NCBI GenBank assembly: GCA_015680685.1
Contig: MNCI01017705.1
Coordinates: 150,124 to 214,123 of the forward strand
From: Gnetum montanum
Taxonomy: Eukaryota > Streptophyta > Gnetopsida > Gnetales > Gnetaceae
Direction: 5' to 3'
DNA: 64,000 bases
A model generated the notes under the pieces. That model saw only the letters and a list, made by a program, of their open reading frames with translations. It was not told the DNA's origin and searched no databases. The translations under genes and the position numbers were made by a program. Shown here piece after piece: positions 1 through 11,499 of this stretch. The stretch's first letter is position 1. Each line of letters begins with the position of its first letter.

Positions 1-760
1 GTAGGTACTAAAAAGATGTGTTGAAACCAATCTCAAGTTCAACTGGTAGAAAAGCCACCTTATGGTCCAAGATGGTATAGTATTGAAACATAAAATCTCG
101 CAAACATAGAGGTAGATCCTAAAAAGATTCAAGTCATACAAAATATTACTCAAAGGCCATAGACAATAAAAGACATGAGATCATTCTTGGGCCACACAAG
201 ATATTATATAAGGTTTATAGAAAATTTTTCAAAGATCACAAAACCACTTGTGAAGCTCACTAAGAAGGATACATCCTTCGAATGAATAAAGTCATGCAAA
301 AAGGCATATGAAACTTTGAAGTAAAACTAGTTAAAACACCAATCCTTCAAGCTCTGGATTAGTCCAAGCCTTTTCACATCATGACTGATGCTTCAAATTA
401 TGCACTTGGTGTAGTACTCATATAACTAGATGACGAGAAGAGACCTTATTACATACATTATGCCAACAGAAGCATCATCATGGCATAAGTAAACTACATC
501 ACAATAGAAGAGGAGCTAATCATTGTGGTGTACACACTTGAAAATTTTAGACATTATGTCTTCAAATACCAAATTTATGTCCACATCGATCACAGTGTCA
601 TCTGATTTCTCATGAACAAACCAATGGTTAGTCCTAGGGTGATAAGATGGCTCATTATCTTACAAGCATTTGACATCATGATGATTAATAAAAAGAAGAT
701 AGAAAATGTGACAGCTGATCATCTATCAAGGCTAAAATGGAATTCCAAGAAGTAAGCAAA
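1..760 (+). pseudogene. RE1 RT C-terminus and RNase H remnant
   Basis: Broken coding sequence for the end of a gypsy reverse transcriptase and its RNase H. Translated pieces resemble the RT thumb (KSHLMVQ-like near 50, FLGHTRYYI near 185-215) and the RNase H core (FRHYVFKYQIYVHIDH near 550-590, ADHLSRL near 715-735). They align with the better preserved RE3 copy at 28140-28876. Several in-frame stops and frame changes exclude a working enzyme. The upstream RT palm with its catalytic residues is outside the window. Confidence 0.8.
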
Positions 761-929
761 ACCTTTATCAGAACAATTCCCTAATGATAACCTATTTACC
801 AAAATAGTATAAGTTGTAAGTTCAACAGGGAATCCATGGACTATAGAATATGTGAGTTATCTATCAACACAAGAGCTTCTTGCTAAATGAAGTAAAAAAC
901 AAAGAGAAAAATTCCTTCACAGAGTAAAA

Positions 930-1850
930 AGATATATGAAAATCAATGGCAATTTAACCAAGATCTATGTAGATGGGCTAATCAGATGATGTGTGCCAAA
1001 ATGTGATCAACAGAGAGTTTTACAGGACATCCACAAAGGCCCATGTGGTGGCCACTACGTAGGATGTAGAATGGCACTCAAGTTGATGATGGCAAGCTAC
1101 TTTTGGCCTAATTTATTTAGAGAGTCCATACTTTTCCCCAATCTTGTGAGTGATGCCAAAGAGATGGAAGAATTATGGCCAAATATGAATGGCCACAACA
1201 ATGGATACAACCACTTGAACCTTTTGACATATGGGAAATTGATTTTATGGGGCCCATACAGCTAATGTTGAATGGAAAAGCATACATAATTGTGACTGTG
1301 GATTACTATACGAAGTGGGTAGAGGCAACAACAGTAAAAGATGATAGCTACCAATTTCTTCCAACAACATGTGGTGAATAAATTTGGAGTACCAAGAATG
1401 CTCATATTAGATAATGAGACTCACTTTACTAGTGCTACATTTAAAAAGCTCATGCAACAACTTGGGGTGAACAATAAGCTAATGACACCGTATCATCCCC
1501 AAGCAAATGGTCAAGTCGAAGTAACTAATAGAGAAATTACTAGGATACTTACTAGCATAGTTAAGATGAATGATGCTTTATGGGCCTATAAGACATACTG
1601 GAAACTACCTATAGGATACTCACCATATGAGTTAGTTTATGGCAAGTTGCCAACACTCCTAATCTAAGTAGAGCTCCACACTCTAGCTACTGCTAGTGAA
1701 CTTGACCTTGATTTGAGCTTAGCCCAAAAAGAACATCTCATGCATCTAAATCTTTTAGATGAAAATGGCCTCATAGCACTCATGAGTAATGAAGTTCACA
1801 AACATTACTTCAAACTTAGGCACGATACATGAATAAGGCAAGTAACTATA
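930..1850 (+). pseudogene. RE1 integrase remnant
   Basis: Decayed gypsy integrase. The first zinc-binding half is visible as IHKGPCGGH at about 1030-1060, but the expected Cys pair is not clear. The DDE core follows in more than one frame. The first Asp is in EIDFMGP (about 1240), the second in LDNETHF (about 1405), and the Glu in QVEVTNRE (about 1512), so all three catalytic positions remain. Frame changes near 1175 and 1341 and an internal deletion relative to RE3 (after about 1560) disable it. C-terminal coding traces continue to about 1850. Confidence 0.85.
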
Positions 1851-2118
1851 TAACTGGGTGATAAGATCATTTACTATAATCCTAATCATCTACCCCAAAA
1901 ATCCAAATTCTAGACACTTTGGGAGGGACCAAACACTGTTCAAGATACTTATCCATCTTGTGTCTTACATATCTACCACCCATCCTATCATCAGAATCTC
2001 ATTCTTGTCAATATCCAACAAGTCAAACTCTACTATGAACATTCCAAGGAATCTACCCAATATACCCAACAATATTCTACTTGCTCTATCTTCTATTTAA
2101 CCAATCATTATTATAGTT

Positions 2119-2128
2119 GTGGGGGTAT
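2119..2128 (+). other. RE1 internal polypurine-like tract
   Basis: GTGGGGGTAT follows the end of the pol remnant. It resembles the terminal polypurine tracts of the same family (TCATGGGGGTA before the 3' LTR in RE2, RE5 and RE6). RE2, RE3 and RE5 carry a counterpart at the same map position, followed by a T-rich stretch. No LTR follows here. Its function is unproved. Confidence 0.5.
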
Positions 2129-3640
2129 CAATCTGGAACCATAGCTACTTTAATGAAATTTTAAATTTTTTTTCTTTTTTTCACATTCTTTGATATTTTC
2201 TCCTTCTTTTATACTTTTTCATTTCTTAAATTTTCAATATTCTTTAACTTTTTTCAATTCTTTAATGATTTTTAATTATTTGCTTCTTTTTCTAATTCTT
2301 ACTATCTTTTTCATACTTTTTTTCATGTCCTTTGTAAATAATTTTGATTGTTAACAAAACATATTAAGAATAAGGCAAGATGTAGTCCAATAAGGTGAAG
2401 ATTTCTCTATGTTATCAAGTCATAAGGGACTGGTTATTTGCATAGTGAGACCACAACATTCATCCATCCATTCCATTAATAAGAGGTGCTTACCATGGCC
2501 ATAATGATATTCTTTCCATCATAAAACTAAAAATAAACTTATGATCATTATGCTTGGATCGAAAAGTGAAGAGCCAAGAGGGAATGTCAAGGGTGTGACA
2601 TCAAGGGAATTTGTGGATTCTCTTGGATTACTACTATGAGTTCTATTCTATTGCTTAAGTTGTATTCTATCCTTCTAGATCTAATGAAAAATGGAAGTAA
2701 GAATAAAATAAGTGCTACCTTATCATATCACTAGAAAGACATCTTACCCATGCTTGAACGTAGTGCTCTGGTAAGGTTGACACAACCAAAAATAAATAAA
2801 TATAAAATCTATGCATAGAATAAATTTCTAGGGGTTCCACTGGAAGGACATGTTACCTATGCCTAAAGGTAGGAGGCTTCTTAGGAATTTAAAAAAATAA
2901 AAAGTGCAATGAATAAATTCCTCCCTTGGACAATATGCTAAGTGGTAGTCTTACAATTGTAATTCCAAGAGCTAAAACAATGCAATGTCACTTGAATGTG
3001 GTTTGGACTTGGTTTGAATCTTGGATAGAAAGACTAATGATTACTTTAACCATGACTAAAACTTAAGAATTCATTATGCCTATGGTACAACATCTCATGT
3101 CCCGATTTCTACAATCCCTTCTAAGTCTATCTCATCACATTGTATGAATAATCATAACTTGTGGTTTTGTGTAACATAGCATAATTTTCCCAACTAGGTG
3201 ATACTAACATGTGTGTTTTGCTACATAGGTATGCATTACATTCAACTCCTTAAGTGCCTAAGGACACTTTTAGGTGTGGTTATACAAGGGCATTAAGGGG
3301 TAGAGCCTGCTTTGGAGAGGACGCACTTGTATAATTGTTGTATATTATACCTAGCAAGGGATTCCACATCATATTGAGCCTTGCAACAATAATAAATATC
3401 CATAAATATCATTCAATATATCCATTCATATAACATGAATTCATTACCCATCGTATCCATCTGATTAACACTTAATGGACTTTCATAGCCCAAAATTCCT
3501 TCTTTATGAATTGTCTATGCCAAATTTTCAAAAAATATGCATCATTCATAGGCCTAGACCATTTGAACATGTTTTATATCATCCAAATATTCAAAATGAC
3601 TAATTTTTGTTCATGAAATATCAACAGAAAATTTGAAAAT
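2129..3640 (+). other. RE1 conserved 3' noncoding region
   Basis: No coding sequence seen. A T-rich stretch (2150-2330) is followed by blocks shared with RE2, RE3 and RE5. These include a GTGTGACATCAAGGGAA block (about 2592), a CTTACCCATGC block (about 2752) and a GGAGAGGACGCACTTG block (about 3313). Conservation of these blocks among four diverged elements suggests a family-wide function, or simply common descent. Confidence 0.6.
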
Positions 3641-3700
3641 TTCACCTTCGATATCAGATCTCCAATATCATAGTGCACAAAAACTATATATACACAGGGG
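3640..3700 (+). promoter_or_regulatory. RE1 candidate internal promoter of the 3' ORF
   Basis: GATATC at 3650-3655 and a related CAATATCATAG at 3663-3673 precede TATATATA at 3685-3692 (context AAAAACTATATATA). The same order, GATATC then AAAAACTATATATA, occurs in RE5 on the minus strand at 58116-58089. GATATC palindromes ahead of a TATA box also mark the U3 of this family's LTRs. The 3' ORF begins about 535 bases downstream once RE2 is removed. This is inferred from layout and conservation only. Confidence 0.45.
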
Positions 3701-4056
3701 ACTTAGCAAATTTTTCAATTTTCTAGCTTTTGAAGAGGGGAGATTTTTTGCTATTTTTCTTCTAAATTCTGAGCTCTAACCTCCCAACTTCTAACTCCAC
3801 ACTTGTAGCTCCAATTTTTACAATTCTCAAACCTTGTTGATCATGGAGCTCTCAACTTAGTCGTGGGGATGTGCATAGCGTGATATTGCAAAAATCAAAG
3901 TCAAAATTTCCTAATGCCCAAAAGGTATTATAAGGGTAAGGATGAAGGGAAACATAAAATTTTTAATAAAAATCAAGTAAAAAATACTTAAATAATCCTC
4001 TTAGTAAACCACACCAACTATTATGAGCCATAAACAAGAACAAAATGGATAACTAT

Positions 4057-4969
4057 TGATGAGTGGCGAGGTACCCCTACACTCAACCATATGAAACGAG
4101 CGTAGCACACACAATCCGGTTGAACTCCGTAGACTAANTACTTGTAGTTGTCACGGTGTATGGTTAAGTAAGTCCGAGGTATATGATTTTTATAGCTTTT
4201 TAAATGTTTTATGTCTTCTATGCTAAAGGGTGAAGGGTTGAGAAACTAGCTAATTCTAACTAATGACCTAAGTCTGAATTAACTAGCGTCAGCATCCATT
4301 CCCACTTACTGTACACACCCTAAACTATGCAACCACAGCTACCAAACGCTAATTGTTACTGGGATCACCACGTGTAACGCACGTGCTCGAAGTGGTCGTA
4401 CTAAGGCACTTAATTAGCCTAAGCGTAATGAGCAGCTGATTCCTTGATTAGCTGTACACATTCGTAAATGCTCGTAATCAAGTTGTACTAATTCTGCATT
4501 CTAAGAGTTGAGGATGAGAGAATCTAATCGCAATGAGCAGCCAATTCCTTGATTAGCCATACACATCCGTAAATGCTCGTAATCAAGTCATACTCATGAC
4601 GCACTACTGCGGGGTAATAAATAATAGGTAGGAAATAACAGGTAATAAATAACAAGTAATAAATCCTATTCCATGCACTGCAAGATTTATTCACAAAGCT
4701 CATCTTTATTTCCATACACAACTTGCTTTCAGGTACAAAGCTGCTCGAATAAAGATCCGTTCACTTGGGGACTCCTACTGCGGGCACATGGAAAATATTC
4801 TATCTCTGGAGTGATCAATCTACTAGAGTTTCCCTACTTCTAGCCTAGGATGGAAAATAAGAAGAGTGCTGCCTCTTATTTATAGATTTGGTGGCGGACC
4901 ATGATATCACGTACGCGACATCGCAGGGGATGACGCGATATCGTGGCTCATGTGAATCACGTCTCATCA
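4057..4969 (-). repeat. RE2 3' LTR
   Basis: 913 bases from TGATGAGTGG to GTCTCATCA in plus orientation. It is homologous along its length to 10356-11324. It lacks about 60 bases present in the other LTR, exactly at an isolated N (4138), so the gap may be an assembly fault. The U3 has CGATATCG-type palindromes (about 4900-4965) and a minus-strand TATAAATAAG (about 4880). GT/CA differences between the copies show considerable age. Confidence 0.92.
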
Positions 4970-4985
4970 TACCCCCATGACTGAA
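4970..4985 (-). other. RE2 terminal polypurine tract
   Basis: On the minus strand TCATGGGGGTA lies immediately before the TGATGA start of the 3' LTR. It is the expected plus-strand primer site for a gypsy element. RE5 (54602-54612) and RE6 (63666-63676) have the same sequence in the same position. Confidence 0.85.
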
Positions 4986-6900
4986 TGAAAACTCATCCTT
5001 GAGTTCCTTATAATAATATCGGGAAGGTATGGAATTATTGAGGGGAATGGAACTAATGGGATGATATGTGAACGGATCATCATTACAAGACTTCACAAAA
5101 CTAGTGTTCATGACAACAAGGATGAACACCTTATTACAATGACATCAGGCCTTAGTTGGCAGCTAAGAAAGAGAGAGAGAGAGAGAAGTGTTGCTGCTGC
5201 CAATGCCAAGATTTCACCTTTGTTGTCCATCTATAAGCGCACCATCGATCTTGCTCCTTACATAGCTACTTCAGCACTGCTCCATTCCAAGTGTTTGCTC
5301 CATATCCAATCCGTTGTTTGAATGATCGCCATCTACACACACAACACAATCTTAATTAGCAAAGGTAAATGAATCTCAATATAGTTAATACCTTGCTTCG
5401 GTGTAAGTTCATTGGCTGAGTTGTGGTATGGATGATATGGATTGGGAGATATATTACTGATGAATACCAAAGTTGTAGGGGTTAGGAAGAAAATCAAAAA
5501 ATGTGAGGCGAGGAGAAAATCGAAAAAATCAGGCCCCGTACCCTCGTGACTAATCACGAACCTCCAATAGCGTTAGAATGGAGAAAGAAAATGAGTAAGA
5601 AAGATAGATAAAAAGGGACAACTATAGTATCGATGAAATGGATGTCAAGATGGTAATGAACAAAATAAAATTACTTGCAAAAATGTTAGGGAAAAGAAGT
5701 TAACGGATGCTCCAAATAGGAATGGTAGTGGGTCCTCCCCAAAGTAGGCTCATGCCCTTAGTGCCCTGACAAACCCACATTCAAAGAGTCCATAGGCTCT
5801 GGGAATGTCATTTGGAACAAGAGTTAAAGTCTTGACCACAAGAATTTACCGAAAAGAAAACAATGTATCAACCAAAATAGGCGAATAATGGAGAGAAGGA
5901 TGGAAAGAAGAGAATGGAATGGAATCCCAAGAATAAGATGGTGTATAGCCCCTTGTGTGTTGCATGATTAATGTGACTTAGCAAATCCCATTCCAACTCC
6001 GGCCTCAAACCAACCACATCCAATGACTTCGCATCAATGCATTCAACCAAACCATCCACTTGGATAACAAGAATGCCTTCCCTAAGAGTCACCACCATTC
6101 CGATGAAGCAAAGGAGAGAATGGGAAGCGAGAAGGGCCTTAGTTAGAGAGAATACTTTTGGTTCCATAACCAGTGCTTGTAGCCCAAGTTTATTCATCTA
6201 AGGGGTGTGCTTTGAATTCTCACTTTGTTGTTGTTTTTTTTTTGTGTTTATGCGTGAGAACCACACCATGCAAAGACTTCTTATTTTTATTATCTCAACT
6301 TCTGATAGTTGGGGTAACATCAGAACAACAAGAAAACTCAAAAAGAAAACATCCAAGCACCCAAGAGAATGGCCAACATAAAAGCATCAAGTTCCCTTAA
6401 AGTCACACCCATTTCAATCCTTGAGTCCTTCCTTAGTTTGAGAAATGCCCAGTCACCGATTCGTTAAAGTTCTTATTAGAAAGGGACTGTACATTTCCAA
6501 GTTGAGAGAGACCATAGAACTTGGTGGAGGGATGGATGGAGTGAACTCATTGCCTACCATATTAAAAGAAACATACCTTAGTATCAACATTGTGACTTAA
6601 AGGTAAAAATCAAACATTAGCAATCAATATGAAAATAGTTCATACCATCATTCCGAACACTTATTGGGTGACAAACTTACACAATGGAACACACACACAC
6701 ACACACACACAAATGGAAAAGTATAACGATTTTGTAAAACAAAAAAACAAGAAAAGTTAAAGAAAGTTATAAAATAAAAACTAGGAAAGTTAAAGAAATT
6801 TGTAAAACAAAAATGTGTAAGACAAAAACATTGTAAAAAAAAACTTGTAAAACAAAAACTTAAAAGAACTGAAGGCCCCATATGATTAGCATAGGTGGCC
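4986..6900 (-). other. RE2 3' noncoding region
   Basis: No supported gene. It shares blocks with the 3' regions of RE1, RE3 and RE5, including GGTCCTCCCCAAAGTAGG (about 5733, plus view) and TTCCCTTAAAGTCACACCC (about 6393). An (AC)11 microsatellite lies at 6689-6710 and a short GA run at about 5170-5188. The A-rich stretch 6715-6870 is the complement of the T-rich tract that follows the internal polypurine-like tract in related copies. Short open frames here look like chance. Confidence 0.65.
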
Positions 6901-6910
6901 ATCTCCCCCA
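6901..6910 (-). other. RE2 internal polypurine-like tract
   Basis: The minus strand reads ATGGGGGAGATGGCCAC, nearly identical to RE3 at 30116-30132. The flanking 40 bases upstream also match RE3. It marks the right-hand end of the missing pol segment in RE2. Confidence 0.55.
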
Positions 6911-7083
6911 TGCCTGAGTTGTAAGGTAGAGATCCGAAATAATGAGTGTCTATTTGAATTTCTAAGAAGTGCCCAACTTCTCCCAATTGATGATCTTAGA
7001 TTAAGGGGTGGAAGTTGGCAATGCTCATATTCCAATGTATATATGCTTTCGTTATGGGCATGGGTTTCCTCATTTTTTTCCAT

Positions 7084-7710
7084 TCATATTTGGTTGCTCC
7101 TTCGAGTAGCTATCAACCATGGGGTGTCTACTACTGGTGGTGTGGTTGCTACATACAGGCATCTTTGTTTCAAAGTTTCAAGAGCACACTTGTTACATGG
7201 AGGCATTTCCTCCATATCATCACCCGAGGAATCACTGTATGTGATGCATTTCCTCTTCTTGATCTTTCCACAAATGTTTATCTTAGATATTTCTAGGGAA
7301 AGATCGCGGATCCTAAGGCATGCATCTACTGTACTTAGCCATGCCCTTCCCATTATAATTGGGAAGTCCCCTTCGTTGTTATTCACTTCAATCACCAGAA
7401 AATCAGCTAGGTAAGACCAACCACACATAATGGTAATGATATCCTCCACCAATCCCAAGGGAATGGTGATGGACTGGTCTACCAGCTCTAGTTGAATGTT
7501 GCTCTTCTTAAGTTGGGGCAGGTTCTAGGCGTGACACATCTCTTGTGAAATTAAGTTGACTCCAGAACCTGAGTCAAGAAGAGCCCTATGTGGTTCATTT
7601 TCAGCGATCTGTAAATAGATTAAGGGACTTCCAGGGTCAATTAGTTTCCTAGGAAGGTGGCCTACCTTGATCCAGTCGGTTACGGTATGCGTTAACATAA
7701 TCGTATGCAT
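7084..7710 (-). pseudogene. RE2 retroviral-type aspartic protease
   Basis: Protease domain that would cleave the gag polyprotein. The active-site motif LLDSG is in the first frame (7525-7710), followed by VNLISQEM. After one in-frame stop the same frame continues through ELVDQSIT-like and GLVEDI segments to the C-terminal signature IIMGRAWLSTVDA (about 7260-7300). RE3 has the matching domain at 26700-27140. No RT follows. The catalytic Asp is present, but the stop and the missing polymerase make it a relic. Confidence 0.8.
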
Positions 7711-10212
7711 TAGGCTCTAATGTTGAACTGAAGGGTGCTCCGAAGTGTTAGACGGTGGAGGAGTGTACATGGGCTCAACCGCTTGTTTTTGCAAGAGTTT
7801 GTCTGGGCTTTTGGTTCTGAAGAAGGGTCTTCTCTTTTTACAGTTGTCAGAACCAACAGCAGGTTGGATATTTACAGCTCTTACAATGTGACGTTGCTGG
7901 GGTTGAGGAGGAAGTTCCCCTTGCATTGTTGGAGCAGGAGGTGTTATGGTAACTACTTATGGTGGAAGAGGTGCGGATGGATTAGGAGGATGTTGTGGGT
8001 ATGAAGTGTCTCCTCGAGGAGGAGTCCTTCTGAAGTACTCCTGAACTTGGTAGTAACGGTTGGGGGTTGTGTGACTCATAGAGTCACTTGGAGAAATCAG
8101 CTGCTACACATAATATCCATAAGGGTCAGGCTGCCGATAAGGGTACCGATGTTTCAGCGATGGCATCCCCCATGATTGTGGGTATTTCCACTGCTGATGC
8201 TGTTCGATGGGCTGTGGTGGAGTTCCACTTGGATAATATGTTAAGGGTTGGTGGAACTGCCTTGGGTTACCTTGTGGATAAGGTAACCTTCGGGGTGTTT
8301 ACCGTTGGTTGAGTTTTGGATTAAGCGCATACACCCCAGACTCCTATGGATGTGAGATGATGGGGCAACACCCCTTAGGATGGTCATAGTGGCAAATCTC
8401 ACATCCACCATCATCGTCTGTGTCAAAGTCCACAGCCACATCGAAGTTAGTGATTTTCCCTTTACCCTTGTTATGTGCAGGGCTTAAATCTCTCCACTTT
8501 TTCTTACCTTTGTCACTACTTTGTTCTACCTTAGACTCTTCTACAATTTTTAAGACAGTTTCAATTTTAGAGTTTAAGGAACTCCATACATCATCTACCT
8601 TAGCCGCTATTTCTGTTGTGAGCTTTTGAAGTGGCAAGGTCTTTCTGTTCACCAACTCTTCGATTAGTGACTCATCCTCTTCATCGCAAAACTTCACTCC
8701 CTTCTTTCGAAGGGAGGGATCACGGTTGTACTCTTCCACACTTTTCCTTTTTCGTAGCTCACCTTCTTCTTTTGCTACTTGTTCCAACAAGCGATGAACT
8801 TCATGGGCTCTAAGTTGTGAGAGTCTCCCTTGGGCGTAAGTCCCAAGGGTTCTTCTAGTTTCATGCCTTAGCCCATCCACAATGTGGCGAAGTTGATCCC
8901 GCTGAGCGTATCCATGGCTCGGGCAATGATGTAACAATGTGTAGTAGCAGGCCATGGCAACATCCAAGGGTTCATATGTACCTTGCTTCCAGCCTTGGAT
9001 TTGCTTATGCAAATTGGACACTCTGGAGTACGTTTGATACTTTTCGTTGAACAATTCTCGCATTGTACTCCACCTCCTGATGGTTTTCAGTTCTAAGGAC
9101 CAGTACCAACTCTCTGCTTCTTTGGTGAGTGTCCTTGGAAACAACTTAAGTTTTTGCCACTCATTTTCTATATTCTACAAGGCACAGGCATCGTGGAATG
9201 CTTGTAAATGATTTTGTGGATCAGCATTGTATCCCCCTTCAAATCGTGGGATATTGTTCATGTCTAATTGTTTGATCCGACTATCTTTTAAATGCCTTGT
9301 GGGAATCCTAACTGCCTCTGTTATGTCAAGCATACTTCAGGTTGCGAGTAGGGGCTCATCATGGTCATCTTTTTCATGATGCCTATGATGTCTGCGTTGT
9401 TCCCTACTCTCCCTACAACCTTGCCCTTGTCCTCTCTCTCGACTTTCCCATCGAGGTCTTTCGTCCTTCTTACCTTTATCCTCACCTTTATGTTCATGAT
9501 GGCTATGCCCAGATGTGGAAGGAGAGGGTGAGTGATGTGAAGAAGGGGAAGAAGAAGGGGAACCATCTCCATGACAATGTTTCTTGCCTTCTCTTCAGCT
9601 GCTACAGCCCCGATCATGGTGACGATCTAAGTGCCCGTCCTTAGCATGAGTGGTTGTTCCATCTATGAACAATTGGTGTTCACGGGCATCAGAACCATGG
9701 TCATGTATCATTGATCGTAGGTTCTGATGCCCAACCTCTTCATCATCGTTAGGAGGGAGAACATCATTTGCTAAAGAACCCATTATAAGAAGTTCCTCAT
9801 CTCCTATTTTGCTAAGGACGTGCGGGGCTTTGCCCTTTAGAAAAGTATGTTGACTCTCCTGCCTTAAGTCCCTCATACGTTGGGCATCTATGGGATAATA
9901 ATCCCTCATGTCAAAATCTTCTACAACGTATTCAACATATAATTCAGTTATGCCTATCTGTGCCAAGGCACGAAAAAGCATGCAAGAGACTAATCGATCT
10001 AGGGGTAACACGATGTTACCTTGCGAATCTCTCCATCGCAGTTGTTCGTCCTAATGGAGGATAAAGGTGAAGTCTAGAATATACTCATCAGGATGAGTAT
10101 AGACTATTTTATACTGTTTAGGACTTGGCTGGTTTCAGCTATGTGTTTTATGTTGTTGACTATCTCATATATGGTCCTTAGGTGGTGAGTTGCTTTTATG
10201 AGAAGAAGACAT
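7711..10212 (-). pseudogene. RE2 gag remnant
   Basis: Structural (capsid/nucleocapsid) protein in several frames. The start is ATG at 10212, giving MSSSH, as in RE3 gag at 24153. An N-terminal part lies at 9595-10011. The capsid-like core is the clear ORF 8344-9144, with FPRTLTKEAESWYWSLE, LFNEKYQTYSRV and HIVDGLRHETRRTLG. It ends in a zinc-knuckle-like motif C-x2-C-x3-H-x4-C (CEICHYDHPKGCC, about 8350-8400). The proline/glutamine-rich tail (7717-8340) leads into protease. Stops and frameshifts between the pieces show it is broken. Confidence 0.85.
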
Positions 10213-10334
10213 TGTTATTGGTGTGCTAATTCATTGTTATATAATTTTTTCTCTTTTGATTAACCCGAAGGTTCATTAAGGCTTCCAACGATGTGAGTGA
10301 TATCCCTTATGTTCTATTCGGCGCACAAACACTT

Positions 10335-10354
10335 AGTCCCTGGAAATGGTACCA
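10335..10354 (-). other. RE2 primer binding site
   Basis: One base inside the 5' LTR end the minus strand reads TGGTACCATTTCCAGGGACT. It is a drifted form of TGGCGCCGTTGCCGGGGA, the complement of the tRNA-Asp 3' end used by Athila and Tat elements (known for the family). RE3 and RE5 have closer matches in the same position. Confidence 0.7.
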
Positions 10355-10355
10355 A

Positions 10356-11324
10356 TGATGAGTGGCGAGGTACCCCTACACTCAACCATACAAAACAAGT
10401 GTAGCACGCACGATCCGGTCAAACTCTGCAGACTAAATGCCTACATGCCCCATGGAACACTTGGGGTTAATCATTCGTTGTCTTCCCAGACTTACTTGTA
10501 GTTGTCACGGTGTATGGTTAAGTAAGTCCGAGGTATATGATTTTTATAGCTTTTTAAATGTTTTATGTCTTCTATGCTAAAGGGTGAAGGGTTGAGAAAC
10601 TAGCTAATTCTAACTAATGACCTAAGTCTGAATTAACTAGCGTCAGCATCCGTTCCCACTTACCGTACACACCCTAAACTATGCAACCGCGGCTACCAAA
10701 CACTAATCATTACTGAGATCACCACGCGTAACACACGTGCTCGAAGTGGTCATACTGAGGCACTTAACTAGCCTAGGCATAATGAGCAGCTAATTCCTTG
10801 ATTATCCGTACACATCCGTAAATGCTCGTAATCAAGTCATACTCATTCTGCATTCTAGGAGTTGAGAGTGAGAGAATCTAATCGCGATGAGCAGCCGATT
10901 CCTTGATTAGCCGTACACATCCGTAAATGCTCATAATCAAGTTGTACTCATGACGCGCTACTGTAGGGTAATAAATAACAAGTAGGAAATAACAGGTAAT
11001 AAATAATAAGTAATAAATCCTATTTCATGCACTACAAGGTTTATCCACAAAGCTCGTCTTTATTGCCGTACACAACTTGCATTCACGTACAAAGCTTCTC
11101 GAATAAAGATTCGTTCACTTAGGGACTCCTACTGCGGGCACACGGAAAATATTCTATCTCTAGAGTGATCACTCTGCTAGAGTTTTCCTACTTCTAGCCT
11201 AGGATGGGAAATAAGGGGAGTGTCGCCTCTTATTTATAGATTTGGCGATAGACCGTGATATCGCATATGCGACATCGCAGGGGACGACGCGATATCGTAG
11301 TGGCCGCGATATCACGTCTCATCA
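10356..11324 (-). repeat. RE2 5' LTR
   Basis: 969 bases, TGATGAGTGG to CGTCTCATCA in plus view, homologous to 4057-4969. On the minus strand the U3 has repeated CGATATC/GATATCACG palindromes (about 11245-11320) and a TATA box, TATAAATAAG (about 11240-11228). It is followed on the right by the target duplicate ACTAT. Confidence 0.92.
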
Positions 11325-11499
11325 ACTATGAAGGGTTAAAAGGAAAATTAACACATATGGAGTTTCTTTTTGAAAATTTTTCTAACTCTATAATCATAAT
11401 AAGCTAAGAACTTGATCTAATTAAAGGTATGAGAAAGGAAAGGAGTTATCAAAATTAGAGAAAACATTTTAATAATTCCTAAATCCTTGATAATTGTAG

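Larger units (their letters stand above)
1..4056 (+). mobile_element. RE1, left part: Athila-like Ty3/gypsy retrotransposon
   Basis: The window opens inside the pol region of a plus-strand gypsy element. In order it holds the RT C-terminus, RNase H, integrase, a polypurine-like tract, about 1.5 kb of 3' noncoding sequence and the leader of a 3' ORF. It is interrupted at 4056 by RE2 and resumes after the duplicated ACTAT at 11330, ending at an LTR end at 15598. The gag, protease and 5' LTR must lie left of the window. Stops and frameshifts are frequent, so this is an old copy. The Athila assignment rests on the pol sequence, the extra ORF downstream of pol, and family resemblance to RE3 and RE5, which have tRNA-Asp-type primer sites. 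Confidence 0.85.
4057..11324 (-). mobile_element. RE2: Athila-like element lacking RT, RNase H and integrase
   Basis: Complete insertion on the minus strand, bounded by LTRs and a 5-base target duplication ACTAT (4052-4056 and 11325-11329). In element order: 5' LTR (11324-10356), primer site, gag, protease, internal polypurine-like tract, 3' noncoding region, terminal polypurine tract, 3' LTR (4969-4057). Polymerase is absent: protease-side sequence runs to within about 50-100 bases of the internal polypurine-like tract. It would have depended on a related element for enzymes. It lies in the candidate leader intron of RE1's 3' ORF. Confidence 0.92.
3936..11499 (+). other. RE1 candidate leader intron of the 3' ORF (contains RE2)
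   Basis: A donor AAGG/GTAAGG at 3936 and an acceptor TTGTAG directly before ATGGCCCC at 11500 are both matched in RE5 (57834 and 57585, minus strand). Without the inserted RE2 and one target-site copy the intron would be about 290 bases, against 250 in RE5. The sequence between the sites has diverged while the sites persist. Use of these sites is not shown by DNA alone. Confidence 0.45.

Noticed and set aside
5171-5188. GA repeat as a regulatory GAGA element
   Set aside because: It lies in the decayed 3' noncoding region of RE2 without a nearby promoter; treated as a simple repeat.
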